Below are positions 1 to 9,283 of a stretch of 64,000 nt of DNA, piece after piece. The notes under the pieces are model-generated. The model was not told the origin of the DNA. It worked only from the letters and a program-made list of their open reading frames with translations, and made no database searches. Every line of letters begins with the position of its first letter. Positions within the stretch are counted from its first letter, which is position 1. The translations under genes were made by a program, and so were the position numbers. The DNA is from Butyrivibrio sp. GTDB lineage: Bacteria > Bacillota > Clostridia > Lachnospirales > Lachnospiraceae. The DNA is taken from the NCBI GenBank assembly GCA_015056575.1, contig SVGA01000012.1:38687-102686 (forward strand), written 5' to 3'.

Positions 1-626
1 TAATAATAAACATCACTTCTGAGATTTCCCGTATCCTGCGAGCTCTTGTTCTCCAGATAATCCGCCTGGGAAATACTGCTGGCGCTGGACATGGTATACT
101 GATTTCGTATGGGATCAAGTTCCGGAAGTCCTGCCAGATCATAGGGATCGGGTATATCAAAGGGGTTGACCCCTGCCATAGTCTTGGCATCCTTCATAAT
201 GCCGTCGGCTCCCACATAATAGGTTACATACAGTGGATTTATGGTATCTATGCTTTCCGGAAGTCCCTCCGTGGAAATACCCTTTATTCCGTTATCTATA
301 CTTCCGATCTCAAACCACTCCCCGTCTGCAAGCTCGGATTTGTAATATATGTTCTCCTGAGCCGATTCCGCCGCGGAGTTCTTGGCTTTTTCGTAAATAT
401 CATCTGTAAGGGCATCCTTGTGAACAATATAGGTTCCGATAAACAGAACCGAATTCTCAACAGTGGTCCTTGATGCAAAGGTCTGATAGGTAATGGCCTT
501 ATCGGGATCAAAGAGCGCCCTGGTGGGAAGGCTCTTTCCGAATACCACTGCCAGCACGGCAGCCAGAAGCACCATGGCCAGCAGTCTCTTTATGAACTTT
601 TCCGAAATCATCTTAGAAAACTTCAT
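1..626 (-). CDS. Membrane-anchored extracytoplasmic protein, 3' end cut by window edge
   Basis: An open frame starts at ATG 626 and runs off the left edge, so 208 codons are visible. A basic start is followed by one hydrophobic helix at about residues 14-30, then a polar region that reads as extracytoplasmic. The start lies 2 bases after the stop of the TolC-like gene, so the two are almost certainly co-transcribed and translationally coupled. I do not recognise the family. A single anchor plus a large outer domain would suit an adaptor subunit of an envelope complex, but that is only inferred from its neighbour. The gene belongs to the minus-strand run that starts near 9.1 kb. Confidence 0.75.
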   Translation of the reverse strand, partial: MKFSKMISEKFIKRLLAMVLLAAVLAVVFGKSLPTRALFDPDKAITYQTFASRTTVENSVLFIGTYIVHKDALTDDIYEKAKNSAAESAQENIYYKSELADGEWFEIGSIDNGIKGISTEGLPESIDTINPLYVTYYVGADGIMKDAKTMAGVNPFDIPDPYDLAGLPELDPIRNQYTMSSASSISQADYLENKSSQDTGNLRSDVYY

Positions 627-628
627 TA

Positions 629-2695
629 CTACTCTTCCTCTCGAATAACCGCGGAGTTGGCAGGATCAAATCTCGCCTTCTTCCACAGTTCTCCAGCATC
701 GTCATAGAACTCAATCTCAAGTTCCTCCAGGGATGTCCTTAAAAGCTCTATATAAACAAGGGACTTATCAATAGGTGTCGTTTCGTCTTTACCAAGGGTC
801 TTTCCGTCTTTTGTCTTGATCTTGAAGGAAGAAGCCTCTTTTCCCTCGCTGTTCATGGTAAATTTAAGCTCCAGCATTCCTGTGGTCTCGTTCTGACTTA
901 TCTCGTAGTTACCTATAAGTCCCGGAGGATCTCTTTTTATCTCAAAGCCTGTTCTGATATTTAAAGGCCCCGATTCAACACTTGGGTCTATAACGCAGTC
1001 ATCGATAAAATCATCACCGTCATAGAGCCTTATCTTTGCTTCCTCCACCGAATCAAAGGTCAGCATCAGGTGGCGAAGCTTCTTGTCAGCCGCTGTCCTG
1101 GTTCCCACCAGTTGATTGTTGACCCACAGCTCATAGTCGCTTATGGATACTTCAAAATCATCGGGTATCTGCAGTGTCAGTTCAAATTCCTGTTTCTGTA
1201 CTATCGGGCGGAGGGTATAATAAGCCTTCGCAGTGTTCTCTTCCACATAGCTCTCACCCACAACAGCAGTGTGCATATCCGCATCGGTTCCTGATAAGAT
1301 TGCGCTTATCCCGCCGCAGGTGAGTCTGTCAAATGCAAAGAGTGTGTTGGTATAAAGCTTCATGGAATCCAGCATGTTGTTCTGAAGTTCCTCATAGCTC
1401 TCCATGGATGAATCGTATTCATCAAAGGAAAGCTCGCCTTTTCTGTTCCTTAAAGCATCCTTCTTAAGGTTTTCCTCTGCCTCTGCAACATCCTTTATGT
1501 ACTGCCTGTAGGAGTTTCTTACGGAAATATAATTGTTGAAGGTATCCGTTACGCTCTGATCCAGTTCTTCCTTTGCAGCCTTCTTGTCATTTACCGCCTG
1601 GGCATAGTCAAGGACATTCGACTGAAGAACGGTGGGATCGTCCTCTATATATCTGGTTCCGTCCATGTCTCCCTTAAACCACAGCTTCGGAAGCTTGATA
1701 AAGAGGAATATCCTCTTCTTGCCGTTCCAGTAGCTGTCTATTTTCACAAGAAAAGACTTGTACTGCTTGGAAAATGCCTTTTTGTTAACACTGCCTCCGG
1801 CAAGTGCGGTGCTTACATAGGACTCTATCATGTTGTAATCGCCGCCATAGTGCTTCTTCATAAGGGAGGAATTTGTTACAAGCTCGCCCCTTGCCGTTAC
1901 CTCCGCGGTGCAGGCCTCGTAGTAGGTCTCATCCCGGTCCTCGGTATATTCTATCAGCGCATCCAGCATGGAACGCTCTATGGTAGCTTCAAGATAGGGC
2001 TTTTCAAAGGTGTACATGGTGGACACATCGAACCCTACCATATTGGACATCTTCTTAAGGTCAGCTTCCAGTGTCCTTCTGTCGGCGGAGATCTTGTTAC
2101 TAAGGGACTCCGACTTCTTTTCCAGCTTTTCGACGTCCGCCTTATTGGCCTGTCCCAGCCTTAGTTTTGCCTGATTCTGGGAAAGCCCTTCTTTGACGGC
2201 TTCAAGTCGCTGTTCGTTAAAAGCTATCGTGTCCTGCAGAACAACTATCTCAAGATAGAGGTTGTTTACCTTTTCGTTGATATCAAAGACCTTATCCTGA
2301 ACCTTATGCTCCGCCACATTGATCTCATAGGAAAGTGCCGTCGGCTTATACTGGAAATCCGAGGCCTCAGCCATATTGGGCTCCGTCGGAAACTTAAAGT
2401 TAAGGAGCGGAGACCATCTGAACTGCTTCATGTTCTTTTCCTTGATGGCAAGGGATTTAACCGCGCTCTCGTAAGCAGCTTTCTTGGCTTCGACAGCTAT
2501 TTCCGCGGACTCATACTCGGTGGAATTCTGTATGGCCATCGCCCGGCAGGCGCTTAATGTGAGTTTTTTTCTGACCGGAACTGCCGCCGAAACGCCAAGG
2601 GGGGCAAAAGCAGGGGCTACCAAAAAAGCTATCGCAAATGCTGCCACAGCTCTTTTGCCCATATTGAGTTTTGAAACAAACTCACGCACTTTCAT
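629..2695 (-). CDS. TolC-like coiled-coil exported protein
   Basis: The N terminus is a signal peptide: basic residues, a hydrophobic stretch at about residues 16-31, then an Ala-rich cleavage region ending near VSA-A. A TolC/outer-membrane-efflux-type repeat follows, beginning KLTLSACRAMAIQN and continuing as long heptad-rich helices to about residue 450. The last 220 residues look like beta-rich domains with no family I can name. TolC-type repeats are normal in Gram-negative outer-membrane channels; in Firmicutes related coiled-coil proteins occur without an outer membrane. ATG 2695 has an AGGTGCGGG stretch upstream; GTG 2704 is the alternative. Either start overlaps the stop of the MORN gene, suggesting coupling. 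The function is inferred to be a structural part of an envelope-spanning assembly. Confidence 0.7.
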   Translation of the reverse strand: MKVREFVSKLNMGKRAVAAFAIAFLVAPAFAPLGVSAAVPVRKKLTLSACRAMAIQNSTEYESAEIAVEAKKAAYESAVKSLAIKEKNMKQFRWSPLLNFKFPTEPNMAEASDFQYKPTALSYEINVAEHKVQDKVFDINEKVNNLYLEIVVLQDTIAFNEQRLEAVKEGLSQNQAKLRLGQANKADVEKLEKKSESLSNKISADRRTLEADLKKMSNMVGFDVSTMYTFEKPYLEATIERSMLDALIEYTEDRDETYYEACTAEVTARGELVTNSSLMKKHYGGDYNMIESYVSTALAGGSVNKKAFSKQYKSFLVKIDSYWNGKKRIFLFIKLPKLWFKGDMDGTRYIEDDPTVLQSNVLDYAQAVNDKKAAKEELDQSVTDTFNNYISVRNSYRQYIKDVAEAEENLKKDALRNRKGELSFDEYDSSMESYEELQNNMLDSMKLYTNTLFAFDRLTCGGISAILSGTDADMHTAVVGESYVEENTAKAYYTLRPIVQKQEFELTLQIPDDFEVSISDYELWVNNQLVGTRTAADKKLRHLMLTFDSVEEAKIRLYDGDDFIDDCVIDPSVESGPLNIRTGFEIKRDPPGLIGNYEISQNETTGMLELKFTMNSEGKEASSFKIKTKDGKTLGKDETTPIDKSLVYIELLRTSLEELEIEFYDDAGELWKKARFDPANSAVIREEE

Positions 2696-3917
2696 CTCCC
2701 GCACCTGTTATGTAATAGAATGCAAAATTTCTGTCTGTTCCCGGGGTTACGAAGTTATACAGTACGTCACCTCTTTGGAAGGTGTAGATGTATACCGCAT
2801 AGCTTCTGTCAAAGCTCTTTACCTCGGCAACATCCGAAAAGGTCTGGTCAATATCCATATCAACCCTTCCGGATAGTATTGATTCCGACTCATTTATCTT
2901 GTTGATGGCTATGGCCTCGGGAAGGATGACATTTGAATTTCCTTCGTAGACCGGATCACCGAATACTTCCTTAAGCTCTTCTATGGTATCCATACTGTCA
3001 TTGCCATAGGGAAAGGTATTTCTGAGGACATATACACTGTCCACCTTTTCTTCATCATCAAGGGCCTCCGCATCGGAGCTGGCATGATACAGAGCTCCCA
3101 CGGCATCCATTATCGCCACCGATTCTGTGGTTGTTGTGTACAGGGTCCTGTGCCCCTTATAGGCTTCCGACACTTCCTGGACGCTCTTTCCCAAAAGCTC
3201 GGAAAAAACTATCTCATCACTTGAAAATGTTCCGCTGTAGATCTCATTTTCTCCGGTATCGTAGAGAACTCCCGCACCGTTCTTTTTGCCCTGGGAGAAT
3301 TCTCCGTCATATTCCGCAGTGCCGTCTTCTCTGTAGAGAATACCGCTTCCCTCGAAGAGATTTTCATGAAAAGTTCCCCTGTACTTCTGGGCTCCGTTTT
3401 CATAGTTCAAAATGCCCTGGCCCTCATATTTGTTCCGGTCAAAGCTTCCGGTATATACCACGTTGCCTTCTTTATTAAACAAGGTTCCGATTCCCGTTAC
3501 ATAGCCCTTTTCAACATTGCCGTCGTAGGCCAGATAGCCGCTTTTTCCCGTAATCCTCACATGTCCCTTTGCGGTGCGAAGTCTTACGGAATTGTACTTG
3601 TAGGTTGCAACTCCGTCAGCCGAAAACTTCTTAAATATCGAAGTTTCCGAGGTTATGTACCAAAGGCTTACAACACCTACGATTATGACCAGTGCGTACA
3701 AAAGCCTCTTTGACAGCATCCAGTTGCCGATGGTATAGTAGTCATCCTTATTCCTGGGTTTGACCCCAAGCATTCCGGCAAAGAAGTCTCTGATCTTGGC
3801 GACTATCTTGGTTCTTATGAAATTCCAGTTGGTATACAGCTTGAACTTGGTAACAAGCCCGGTCATCCTGGACTTTATGGTCTGTATCAGGATATTAAGC
3901 AAGCCGCCTCCGCCCAT
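2682..3917 (-). CDS. MORN-repeat membrane protein
   Basis: The protein has 411 residues. About 70 N-terminal cytoplasmic residues precede one membrane helix at 71-90 (LLYALVIIVGVVSLWYITS). At least four MORN repeats follow at about 128-235; their marks are GxGTLF, YEGQGIL, FEGSGILY and KNGAGVLY, each followed by a tyrosine-containing strand. The last 170 residues are a mixed domain I do not recognise. MORN repeats usually form flat beta scaffolds that bind lipids or proteins. An outside-facing MORN domain beside a TolC-like protein suggests a scaffold at the cell envelope (inference). A GGAGG ribosome site lies 8 bases before ATG 3917. It overlaps the next gene by 14 bases. Confidence 0.8.
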   Translation of the reverse strand: MGGGGLLNILIQTIKSRMTGLVTKFKLYTNWNFIRTKIVAKIRDFFAGMLGVKPRNKDDYYTIGNWMLSKRLLYALVIIVGVVSLWYITSETSIFKKFSADGVATYKYNSVRLRTAKGHVRITGKSGYLAYDGNVEKGYVTGIGTLFNKEGNVVYTGSFDRNKYEGQGILNYENGAQKYRGTFHENLFEGSGILYREDGTAEYDGEFSQGKKNGAGVLYDTGENEIYSGTFSSDEIVFSELLGKSVQEVSEAYKGHRTLYTTTTESVAIMDAVGALYHASSDAEALDDEEKVDSVYVLRNTFPYGNDSMDTIEELKEVFGDPVYEGNSNVILPEAIAINKINESESILSGRVDMDIDQTFSDVAEVKSFDRSYAVYIYTFQRGDVLYNFVTPGTDRNFAFYYITGAGDESA

Positions 3918-3932
3918 AGGTCAATCCTCCGG

Positions 3933-6371
3933 TTAAAGATCCAAAATCTTGTGACTGTCTCCCTCGGCGCTCTCGTTAAGGTATCTGTCACTTTCAAAAA
4001 CATAGAACTTCACCAGAAGATCATCCGGTGCGTCCTTTAAAATCTCTGAAAATCTGGTTCTTGCGATATAGAAGTCCTTCTCATAGAAAAGCCTCAGCGC
4101 TTCATTGAACTTATCAAGAGTAGAAAGCCGCTGCTTTCTGACCGCACCGCGGCACGCATCAAGGACTTCGTAAAGCTTTACCATATTTCCACTGGAATCC
4201 TCACCCGCATAGCCTATAAACCTGAGGGGAGAGGTGATGTTTTCTCTTTCTTTGATGTCCTCGGTTATCACAAGATCCAGCTTATGCTTTGTTGCAAAAA
4301 CGCTTATCCTGGTGATAAGGTCCCTGTTTGACGAACGAAGATAAGTTGTGGCCTCATCTTTGTTTCCGATAACCGCAAATCTGCATTTGTCATAATACAG
4401 AACAGTTGAAACCGTGGTTGTTCCGGTATTGTCTACGGCCTCTTCAAGAAGCTCCACGAATGAACTGACAGTTTCTTTTTCATCCTCCATAAAAAACAGC
4501 TGAAGCCTTGAAATATCCGGAGCCTTTCCGATAATTATGGCATTGTGCTCCTTTTGATACTCTCCGACGCTGTCAATTATGGAATCCAGTCTGGTCGTCC
4601 TTTTGTGTTCCTTAAGGTCTATCCCAAAGGTTCCGATGGTACCCGAAACGTCTATCGCATCCTTGTTTCCGACTTCGATAATGGACTTTCTTGAGAGTAC
4701 CTTCTCCACATTCTTTGGTGCAAATCTGTAATATGCCTCCAGGATCATCATCTTGGTGTACTCGATATTGTCAACCTTCCGGTGTATCTGCGCCACAGCA
4801 TCCCACATATCCTTGATATCGCTGCCCAGTGTAAGCGGCCTTTCCGGCATACTCTTTCCAAGTGCAGTATCATCAAGAGCCTCTTCAAGAGCAGTGATAT
4901 CCCTAAGATGCAGGAACCACGCCAATACCACCAGTGCACTTGCTATGGCAAAAGCACACAGGAACAGAATGAAAACGGCTCTGTTATCAACAAAGACCGA
5001 CTTATGATCCGTGGTGCTGTTGATGATCCCCACAATGGCAAATCTGGGATTAAGATCATCAAAGGTAGCTGCTACGGCTCTGTAGTTTTGTCCCGCAAAC
5101 TTAAAGTCAACGGCTGCGTATTTGCCTCCTCTGTAGATCCTGTCTGCTATGGAGCTCATATCCTGTCCGTATATCTCTGATAAAGGCTGTCTGTTTTTTC
5201 CTCCGGCACTTACGCACACATACTCATCTTTTAAGTTATATACGAATACGTCATAGAAAATGTCAGCGTTCCCTTCTCTTTTTATGAAATCAACTATTCC
5301 CCTTTTCAACTGCCTGTACCTTGAGGAATCATAAAAAGAGCTGTCAGTGTAATCTATGTCATTTCCAAGGTTTATCTCATCCTCAAGACCGATCATGGAC
5401 AATATGGCAAACCTTGTATGCTCCCTCTCCCTGGCGGAATAATATGCGGAGCAGACTGCGATCACTCCCGCGAGAGTGATAACAAATACCAGCGCCTCCG
5501 CAATAAAGAGGTAGTAAAAAGACCTGTTTCTGTCGGTAACAGTCCTTATCAAAAGGTAGAGGACTATGAACCATATGATGAGGCATGCCAGATATATGAT
5601 AATGTATACGGAATAGAGACTTAAAAGCTGGCCAATGGACAATCTGATGGATGAAACGGCGTTTCTTATAACGGGATCCACCTCAAAGACTCCCGTAGCC
5701 ATATCACTGTCAGTTCTTACGTGAAGCTCACCCAACCTGTAAGCCGCGTCAGAAAAGAATCTGCTGCCTGTGGCAGTCTTGGCTCTTTGAACATCAAGCC
5801 TTAAATTCTCTTCCGCCGGCTGATCCGGATCCTTAAGGATACTGTAATCTGTCACGTAAACCTTGGCTGCAAGCGCATCCTCTGAAATGGTCGTGATATA
5901 TATTCCCGCATCTTCCGCGGATACGGCAGTTACCTTCTCTCCCGTATTAATGGAAAACATCGCGGATCTGCTAATGAGCCGCAATTTGTTGTCAAGGCAG
6001 ACAACCCTGTAAACCGGTGTGGAAACCATACCATTACCGCTTGGATCATCCTGTTCGATATAATTCTCCAAAACAGCATAAATATTGCCGTCATAGGATG
6101 ACAAGCCTCGGGTCAGTCTCCCCCCGGCGCTCCTTACATCAAACATGGCGGATACCCTTCCTCTGGTATCCATTTTGAAGATAATACCCTTCCGGGCAGC
6201 ATCCTGGGCAAAATAGATATCGGCTCCGTTTACCGTATACTCGGAGTAGGAGGTGCACTCCACATCGACGGATACCCTGTTCATCAGGAAATAAAAGATA
6301 AACAGCGATATGGTAAAGCTGAGTATATACAGAACTGTTATTATCCTGGTTCGCATCGACAACCTGTTCAT
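3933..6371 (-). CDS. Four-helix membrane protein with cache-like and degenerate class III cyclase domains
   Basis: Membrane helices lie at about residues 10-31, 250-277, 288-312 and 466-487. The 32-249 segment is a beta-rich outer domain. The 313-465 segment sits between two helices like a cache sensor. A HAMP-like linker (488-540) leads to YYRFAPKNVEKVLSR, a sequence typical just before adenylate/guanylate cyclase domains. The following 575-700 region has the cyclase pattern (FGIDLKEHKRTTR near where the metal-binding Asp and FT motif would be) but the usual catalytic Asp pair and FT motif are not evident, so it is likely a non-catalytic sensor. A C-terminal TPR-like helical pair ends the protein. 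ATG 6371 is preferred over the GTG just before it. It sits in the same operon as the MORN and TolC-like genes. Confidence 0.7.
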   Translation of the reverse strand: MNRLSMRTRIITVLYILSFTISLFIFYFLMNRVSVDVECTSYSEYTVNGADIYFAQDAARKGIIFKMDTRGRVSAMFDVRSAGGRLTRGLSSYDGNIYAVLENYIEQDDPSGNGMVSTPVYRVVCLDNKLRLISRSAMFSINTGEKVTAVSAEDAGIYITTISEDALAAKVYVTDYSILKDPDQPAEENLRLDVQRAKTATGSRFFSDAAYRLGELHVRTDSDMATGVFEVDPVIRNAVSSIRLSIGQLLSLYSVYIIIYLACLIIWFIVLYLLIRTVTDRNRSFYYLFIAEALVFVITLAGVIAVCSAYYSAREREHTRFAILSMIGLEDEINLGNDIDYTDSSFYDSSRYRQLKRGIVDFIKREGNADIFYDVFVYNLKDEYVCVSAGGKNRQPLSEIYGQDMSSIADRIYRGGKYAAVDFKFAGQNYRAVAATFDDLNPRFAIVGIINSTTDHKSVFVDNRAVFILFLCAFAIASALVVLAWFLHLRDITALEEALDDTALGKSMPERPLTLGSDIKDMWDAVAQIHRKVDNIEYTKMMILEAYYRFAPKNVEKVLSRKSIIEVGNKDAIDVSGTIGTFGIDLKEHKRTTRLDSIIDSVGEYQKEHNAIIIGKAPDISRLQLFFMEDEKETVSSFVELLEEAVDNTGTTTVSTVLYYDKCRFAVIGNKDEATTYLRSSNRDLITRISVFATKHKLDLVITEDIKERENITSPLRFIGYAGEDSSGNMVKLYEVLDACRGAVRKQRLSTLDKFNEALRLFYEKDFYIARTRFSEILKDAPDDLLVKFYVFESDRYLNESAEGDSHKILDL

Positions 6372-6388
6372 CACTTAGTCCGATCTCC

Positions 6389-7234
6389 CTACTGCAAAAG
6401 ACTCTCTGTACCGATTTTCTTGAATGTGTTAAATAAAAGCCGTAGCCATGAATTTTCCCCCAGCAGGAGCCTGGATAGCACAATGCTGAGAGCTATGACC
6501 GCCAAAATAAGGCTTATCCAAAACAGAATACCGATTATGGTATCCGAATTTCTTTTTATCCAGAGTTTAAAAAGAAACCACGGAGTGATCTTCTTGTTGG
6601 TAACCGCCGCAATGGTTATGTCCCTGTACAGATCCGTAAATCTGTGGTAGCTTCCGTTGGTGACCTTTTTGTCCAGAAGATAGTAGCTGGTGGCCTTTTG
6701 CCCCGCCTTGGGCTTTAGCAAAAGCAGGAGCGTCCTGGCGCAAAGATCGGTACACTCCTTCTCCGTAACGTTCTCGTTAAGCTCCTTAAGATCCATCTCG
6801 TAGCCAAAAAAGACAGACCTGTCCACCGAAAGGTTCAGCATTCCGTTTCTTAAAAGCAAATGTAAAATTGGATAGGGAAGATCTGATGTGATGCACGCAA
6901 GGATAGTACTGATACATACTTCCTCACATTGAGCCAGTGTCAGAGACTCCCCCTCGTAGAAGTCAAATAGCGGCCTTTCATTGTGATAGGGAAATACCAG
7001 AATATGCTGCTGCCCACAGGCAAAGGAATCTACAATAGTCTCCCTGCCGTTCCTGCCGGAGAATTCCAGAAGTTCCAGCACCTTCCGCACCACGTCGTGC
7101 TGATGGATAACCAGAACGGTATAAAGAATTCCTCCGGAGGAATTAAGGTCTCTGCAGATATAGCAGTCATTCACCTCTCCGATGCTCTTGGTAGCAACAG
7201 GCATCAGCCGCATTTTACCGGAATCATACGTCAT
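6389..7234 (-). CDS. Tail-anchored pseudokinase-like protein
   Basis: The protein has 281 residues. The first 215 or so read like a small two-lobed kinase fold without catalytic residues: an N-lobe-like strand set, an FPYHNERPLFD hinge-like segment, helices, then LLRNGMLNLSVDRSVFFGYEMDL where a catalytic loop and DFG would lie. One membrane helix at about 232-256 follows a basic stretch, so the kinase-like part should face the cytoplasm. The layout recalls membrane pseudokinases of secretion systems such as EssB, but I claim only resemblance. A GGGGAG ribosome site precedes ATG 7234, and the next gene lies 17 bases downstream. It could equally be an unrelated cytoplasmic domain. Confidence 0.65.
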   Translation of the reverse strand: MTYDSGKMRLMPVATKSIGEVNDCYICRDLNSSGGILYTVLVIHQHDVVRKVLELLEFSGRNGRETIVDSFACGQQHILVFPYHNERPLFDFYEGESLTLAQCEEVCISTILACITSDLPYPILHLLLRNGMLNLSVDRSVFFGYEMDLKELNENVTEKECTDLCARTLLLLLKPKAGQKATSYYLLDKKVTNGSYHRFTDLYRDITIAAVTNKKITPWFLFKLWIKRNSDTIIGILFWISLILAVIALSIVLSRLLLGENSWLRLLFNTFKKIGTESLLQ

Positions 7235-7245
7235 CTTAGCTCCCC

Positions 7246-9102
7246 TCAGAGATTGATATCCGGAATCTTAACCAACGGTTCCTTATCCTGCTCTTCTATG
7301 CTGCCTGCGTCATTTTCCGAAGCCGTGGACTTGACGATGGCATAGGCATAAGTACATACCATAGGCATATCCGAGCAATATATCCTGATCTCGTATACAC
7401 CTTCCTTGGAGGGCGCGGTATATACGCCATCCGTAGATACTTCACCGCTTCCGGGAGCGGTCAGCTCGTAGGTTATGCTGCAGGCTTCCATGTTGTTGAA
7501 CTGAACGCCGAAGTAATAGCTCTCCCTGGGCCGCATAACAACGGTCGGTGTCTTTGCGGAAATGGACTTGCCGTAGTAGTCGGCAGCCTCAAGTTCCTCT
7601 CCCGAAGGGAATTTAATAGCCACCCATCTGTAGGTGAGGACCAGAAAATCCACGTCCCTAAGAAGCCTTGCGGCAACCACGAAGCTTCCCTTGTCATTCA
7701 GCACCCTTACCGCTGTTTCGGCATCCGCCAACTGCTGATTCTGCCTGGAGAAAAGCTCGGGATTGCCGTAAACAGTGCTCTTGGCGCTTGCTCCCAGGGC
7801 CTGATCCTGGGAAATATATTCGTAACCTATGGAAACATAGACATTGCCTGAGCCAAGACCGTGGGTGATCTCCCCGGAATATCTGATGTCGCCGGCTCTT
7901 GCGTCTCTTCCAAGAGGGATCTCCAATACTCCGGTGGCAACATTCTTAAGCTCTGATGCAGGAGGAAATGCAGCAACAGGCGTCCTGACCTCATCCGTTC
8001 CGGCAGCTTCCTGCTTCTTTGAAATGTCGGTATCCTTAATAAAGTACTCAAGGTAATCATTTTTGGTCCCAACCTGGGAAGGAAGGTCTAAGTACTGGTT
8101 CTTCTTAACTTCTCTTATATTTTCGATCACATAGGCGCTGTCGGTCCTCATCAGATCAACTTCCGCCAGCTTGATGGCAGAAGGAGCTACCGCAGTTCTC
8201 ATTTCCAGTGAAAGCTTTCCCGTCTCTCTTCTTATCATGGATTCGGGACTCTCATCCGAAAGTCTTACCTTTAATGTAAAGCTGTTTTCCGCGCTTATGG
8301 CTTTATCATTCTCAAATGCCGCCGCAGAGCCGCTCCTTAATATCACATTTGCCTCTATGCCCGCAGAATCCTGTACGGACATCCAGAAGTCTTTGGTATA
8401 AACCTCGCCTTCGTCCAGGGATACATCGTCAATTTCTATATCTATCTGCTGTAAACCTTCGGGGGAAACAAAATTGGGAATGTCCAGGGTTCCTTTATAA
8501 GAAACTGCACAATCCGCTCCGGAAATCTTATGTATCTCAACGCAAGCCTTCACGTTCCTGCCCTTGCAGACAATAGTGGGCATACTGATAAAGCCTTCAT
8601 AGTCCTGACCTTTGAAGATGCTTTCTTTTTGAAGAAACTCCGATTCGATCTCAAAGCCCTCATCAAACTCTTCCTCGTCCACAAGGAAAATCTCAAAGCC
8701 TTCACTTATGCGGTTATATTCATACTCCCTGTCCGACTCCTTGTGGGACACGGCGTATACCGAGTGAATATCCTTCTCTTTATAGCGCACGCAAAGAGCA
8801 GCTGTATCCGTAGTAAGGTTATCAAAACCCTCAATTGATGACAGCTTCTTAACAAGGGAAGAATCGATAATGATCTCTCTTCCGCTTCCGTCCAGAACAA
8901 CTCCGCTTTCTATCAGGATAGACAGATCATCAAGATTGACAACTCCGCATCCGCAAACGATGCCGGAACCGTACATCAGGCTGTTAAGGAACCTGACTTT
9001 ATCAATGTGATAACTCTGCTCTGCCTGGAAATCAGCGGTTGTAAGCATTTTCCCCGGATAGTATCTGTTTCTTTCAAATGGATATGCCTGATTACTAGCC
9101 AT
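7246..9102 (-). CDS. Large soluble protein with injection-system-associated N-terminal motif
   Basis: The protein has 618 residues and no signal or membrane helix. The first 65 residues contain YYPGKMLTTADFQAEQ, then YHIDKVRFLNSLMYGSGIVC. This matches, from memory, a pattern (GKLLTADDF...EQ.Y...K.R..NR.LHG.GVVCGL.V) found in proteins encoded in phage-tail-like and extracellular contractile-injection gene clusters. The rest is beta-rich, ending in Ig-like segments (TAPGSGEVSTDGVYTAPSKEGVYEIRIY). The role is inferred: a baseplate- or tail-associated adhesin or adaptor. It begins the downstream run of the left-hand locus, with an AAGGGGGG site before ATG 9102 and a 166-base gap before the previous gene. 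Confidence 0.65.
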   Translation of the reverse strand: MASNQAYPFERNRYYPGKMLTTADFQAEQSYHIDKVRFLNSLMYGSGIVCGCGVVNLDDLSILIESGVVLDGSGREIIIDSSLVKKLSSIEGFDNLTTDTAALCVRYKEKDIHSVYAVSHKESDREYEYNRISEGFEIFLVDEEEFDEGFEIESEFLQKESIFKGQDYEGFISMPTIVCKGRNVKACVEIHKISGADCAVSYKGTLDIPNFVSPEGLQQIDIEIDDVSLDEGEVYTKDFWMSVQDSAGIEANVILRSGSAAAFENDKAISAENSFTLKVRLSDESPESMIRRETGKLSLEMRTAVAPSAIKLAEVDLMRTDSAYVIENIREVKKNQYLDLPSQVGTKNDYLEYFIKDTDISKKQEAAGTDEVRTPVAAFPPASELKNVATGVLEIPLGRDARAGDIRYSGEITHGLGSGNVYVSIGYEYISQDQALGASAKSTVYGNPELFSRQNQQLADAETAVRVLNDKGSFVVAARLLRDVDFLVLTYRWVAIKFPSGEELEAADYYGKSISAKTPTVVMRPRESYYFGVQFNNMEACSITYELTAPGSGEVSTDGVYTAPSKEGVYEIRIYCSDMPMVCTYAYAIVKSTASENDAGSIEEQDKEPLVKIPDINL

Positions 9103-9164
9103 TGATTTAAGAACCCCCCTTAGAATAGTCCAGAGTGTACATGGTACAACATATAGTACTCCTT

Positions 9165-9205
9165 ATAATATAATATCACAGAAAATAAACCCCAATTGAA
9201 ATTTT
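9165..9205 (-). promoter_or_regulatory. Possible promoter for the 9102-to-left-edge run
   Basis: In the only sizable gap within the left-hand locus, the minus strand reads TTGGGG, a spacer of 17, then TATATT followed by TATAAG. This is about 75 bases before ATG 9102. The match at -35 is partial, so this is a weak call, but it would explain why the locus looks like two transcription units. Confidence 0.3.
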
Positions 9206-9258
9206 TATTCACAAAACCGCCATTTTGTTGGGGATAAATTATAAATTTTTCATAAACT

Positions 9259-9283
9259 CAGAGCCGGCTCACAGGCCGGCTCT
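9259..9283 (-). terminator. GC-rich hairpin overlapping the stop codon of the 10345-9269 gene
   Basis: AGAGCCGGC and GCCGGCTCT form a 9-bp stem whose loop carries the TGA stop. The following sequence is only weakly U-rich (GAGTTTATG), so it may be a processing or attenuating hairpin rather than a full terminator. Confidence 0.4.

Noticed and set aside
9184..9250. Possible riboswitch before the 618-residue gene
   Set aside because: No conserved aptamer blocks; only a promoter-like AT-rich stretch.
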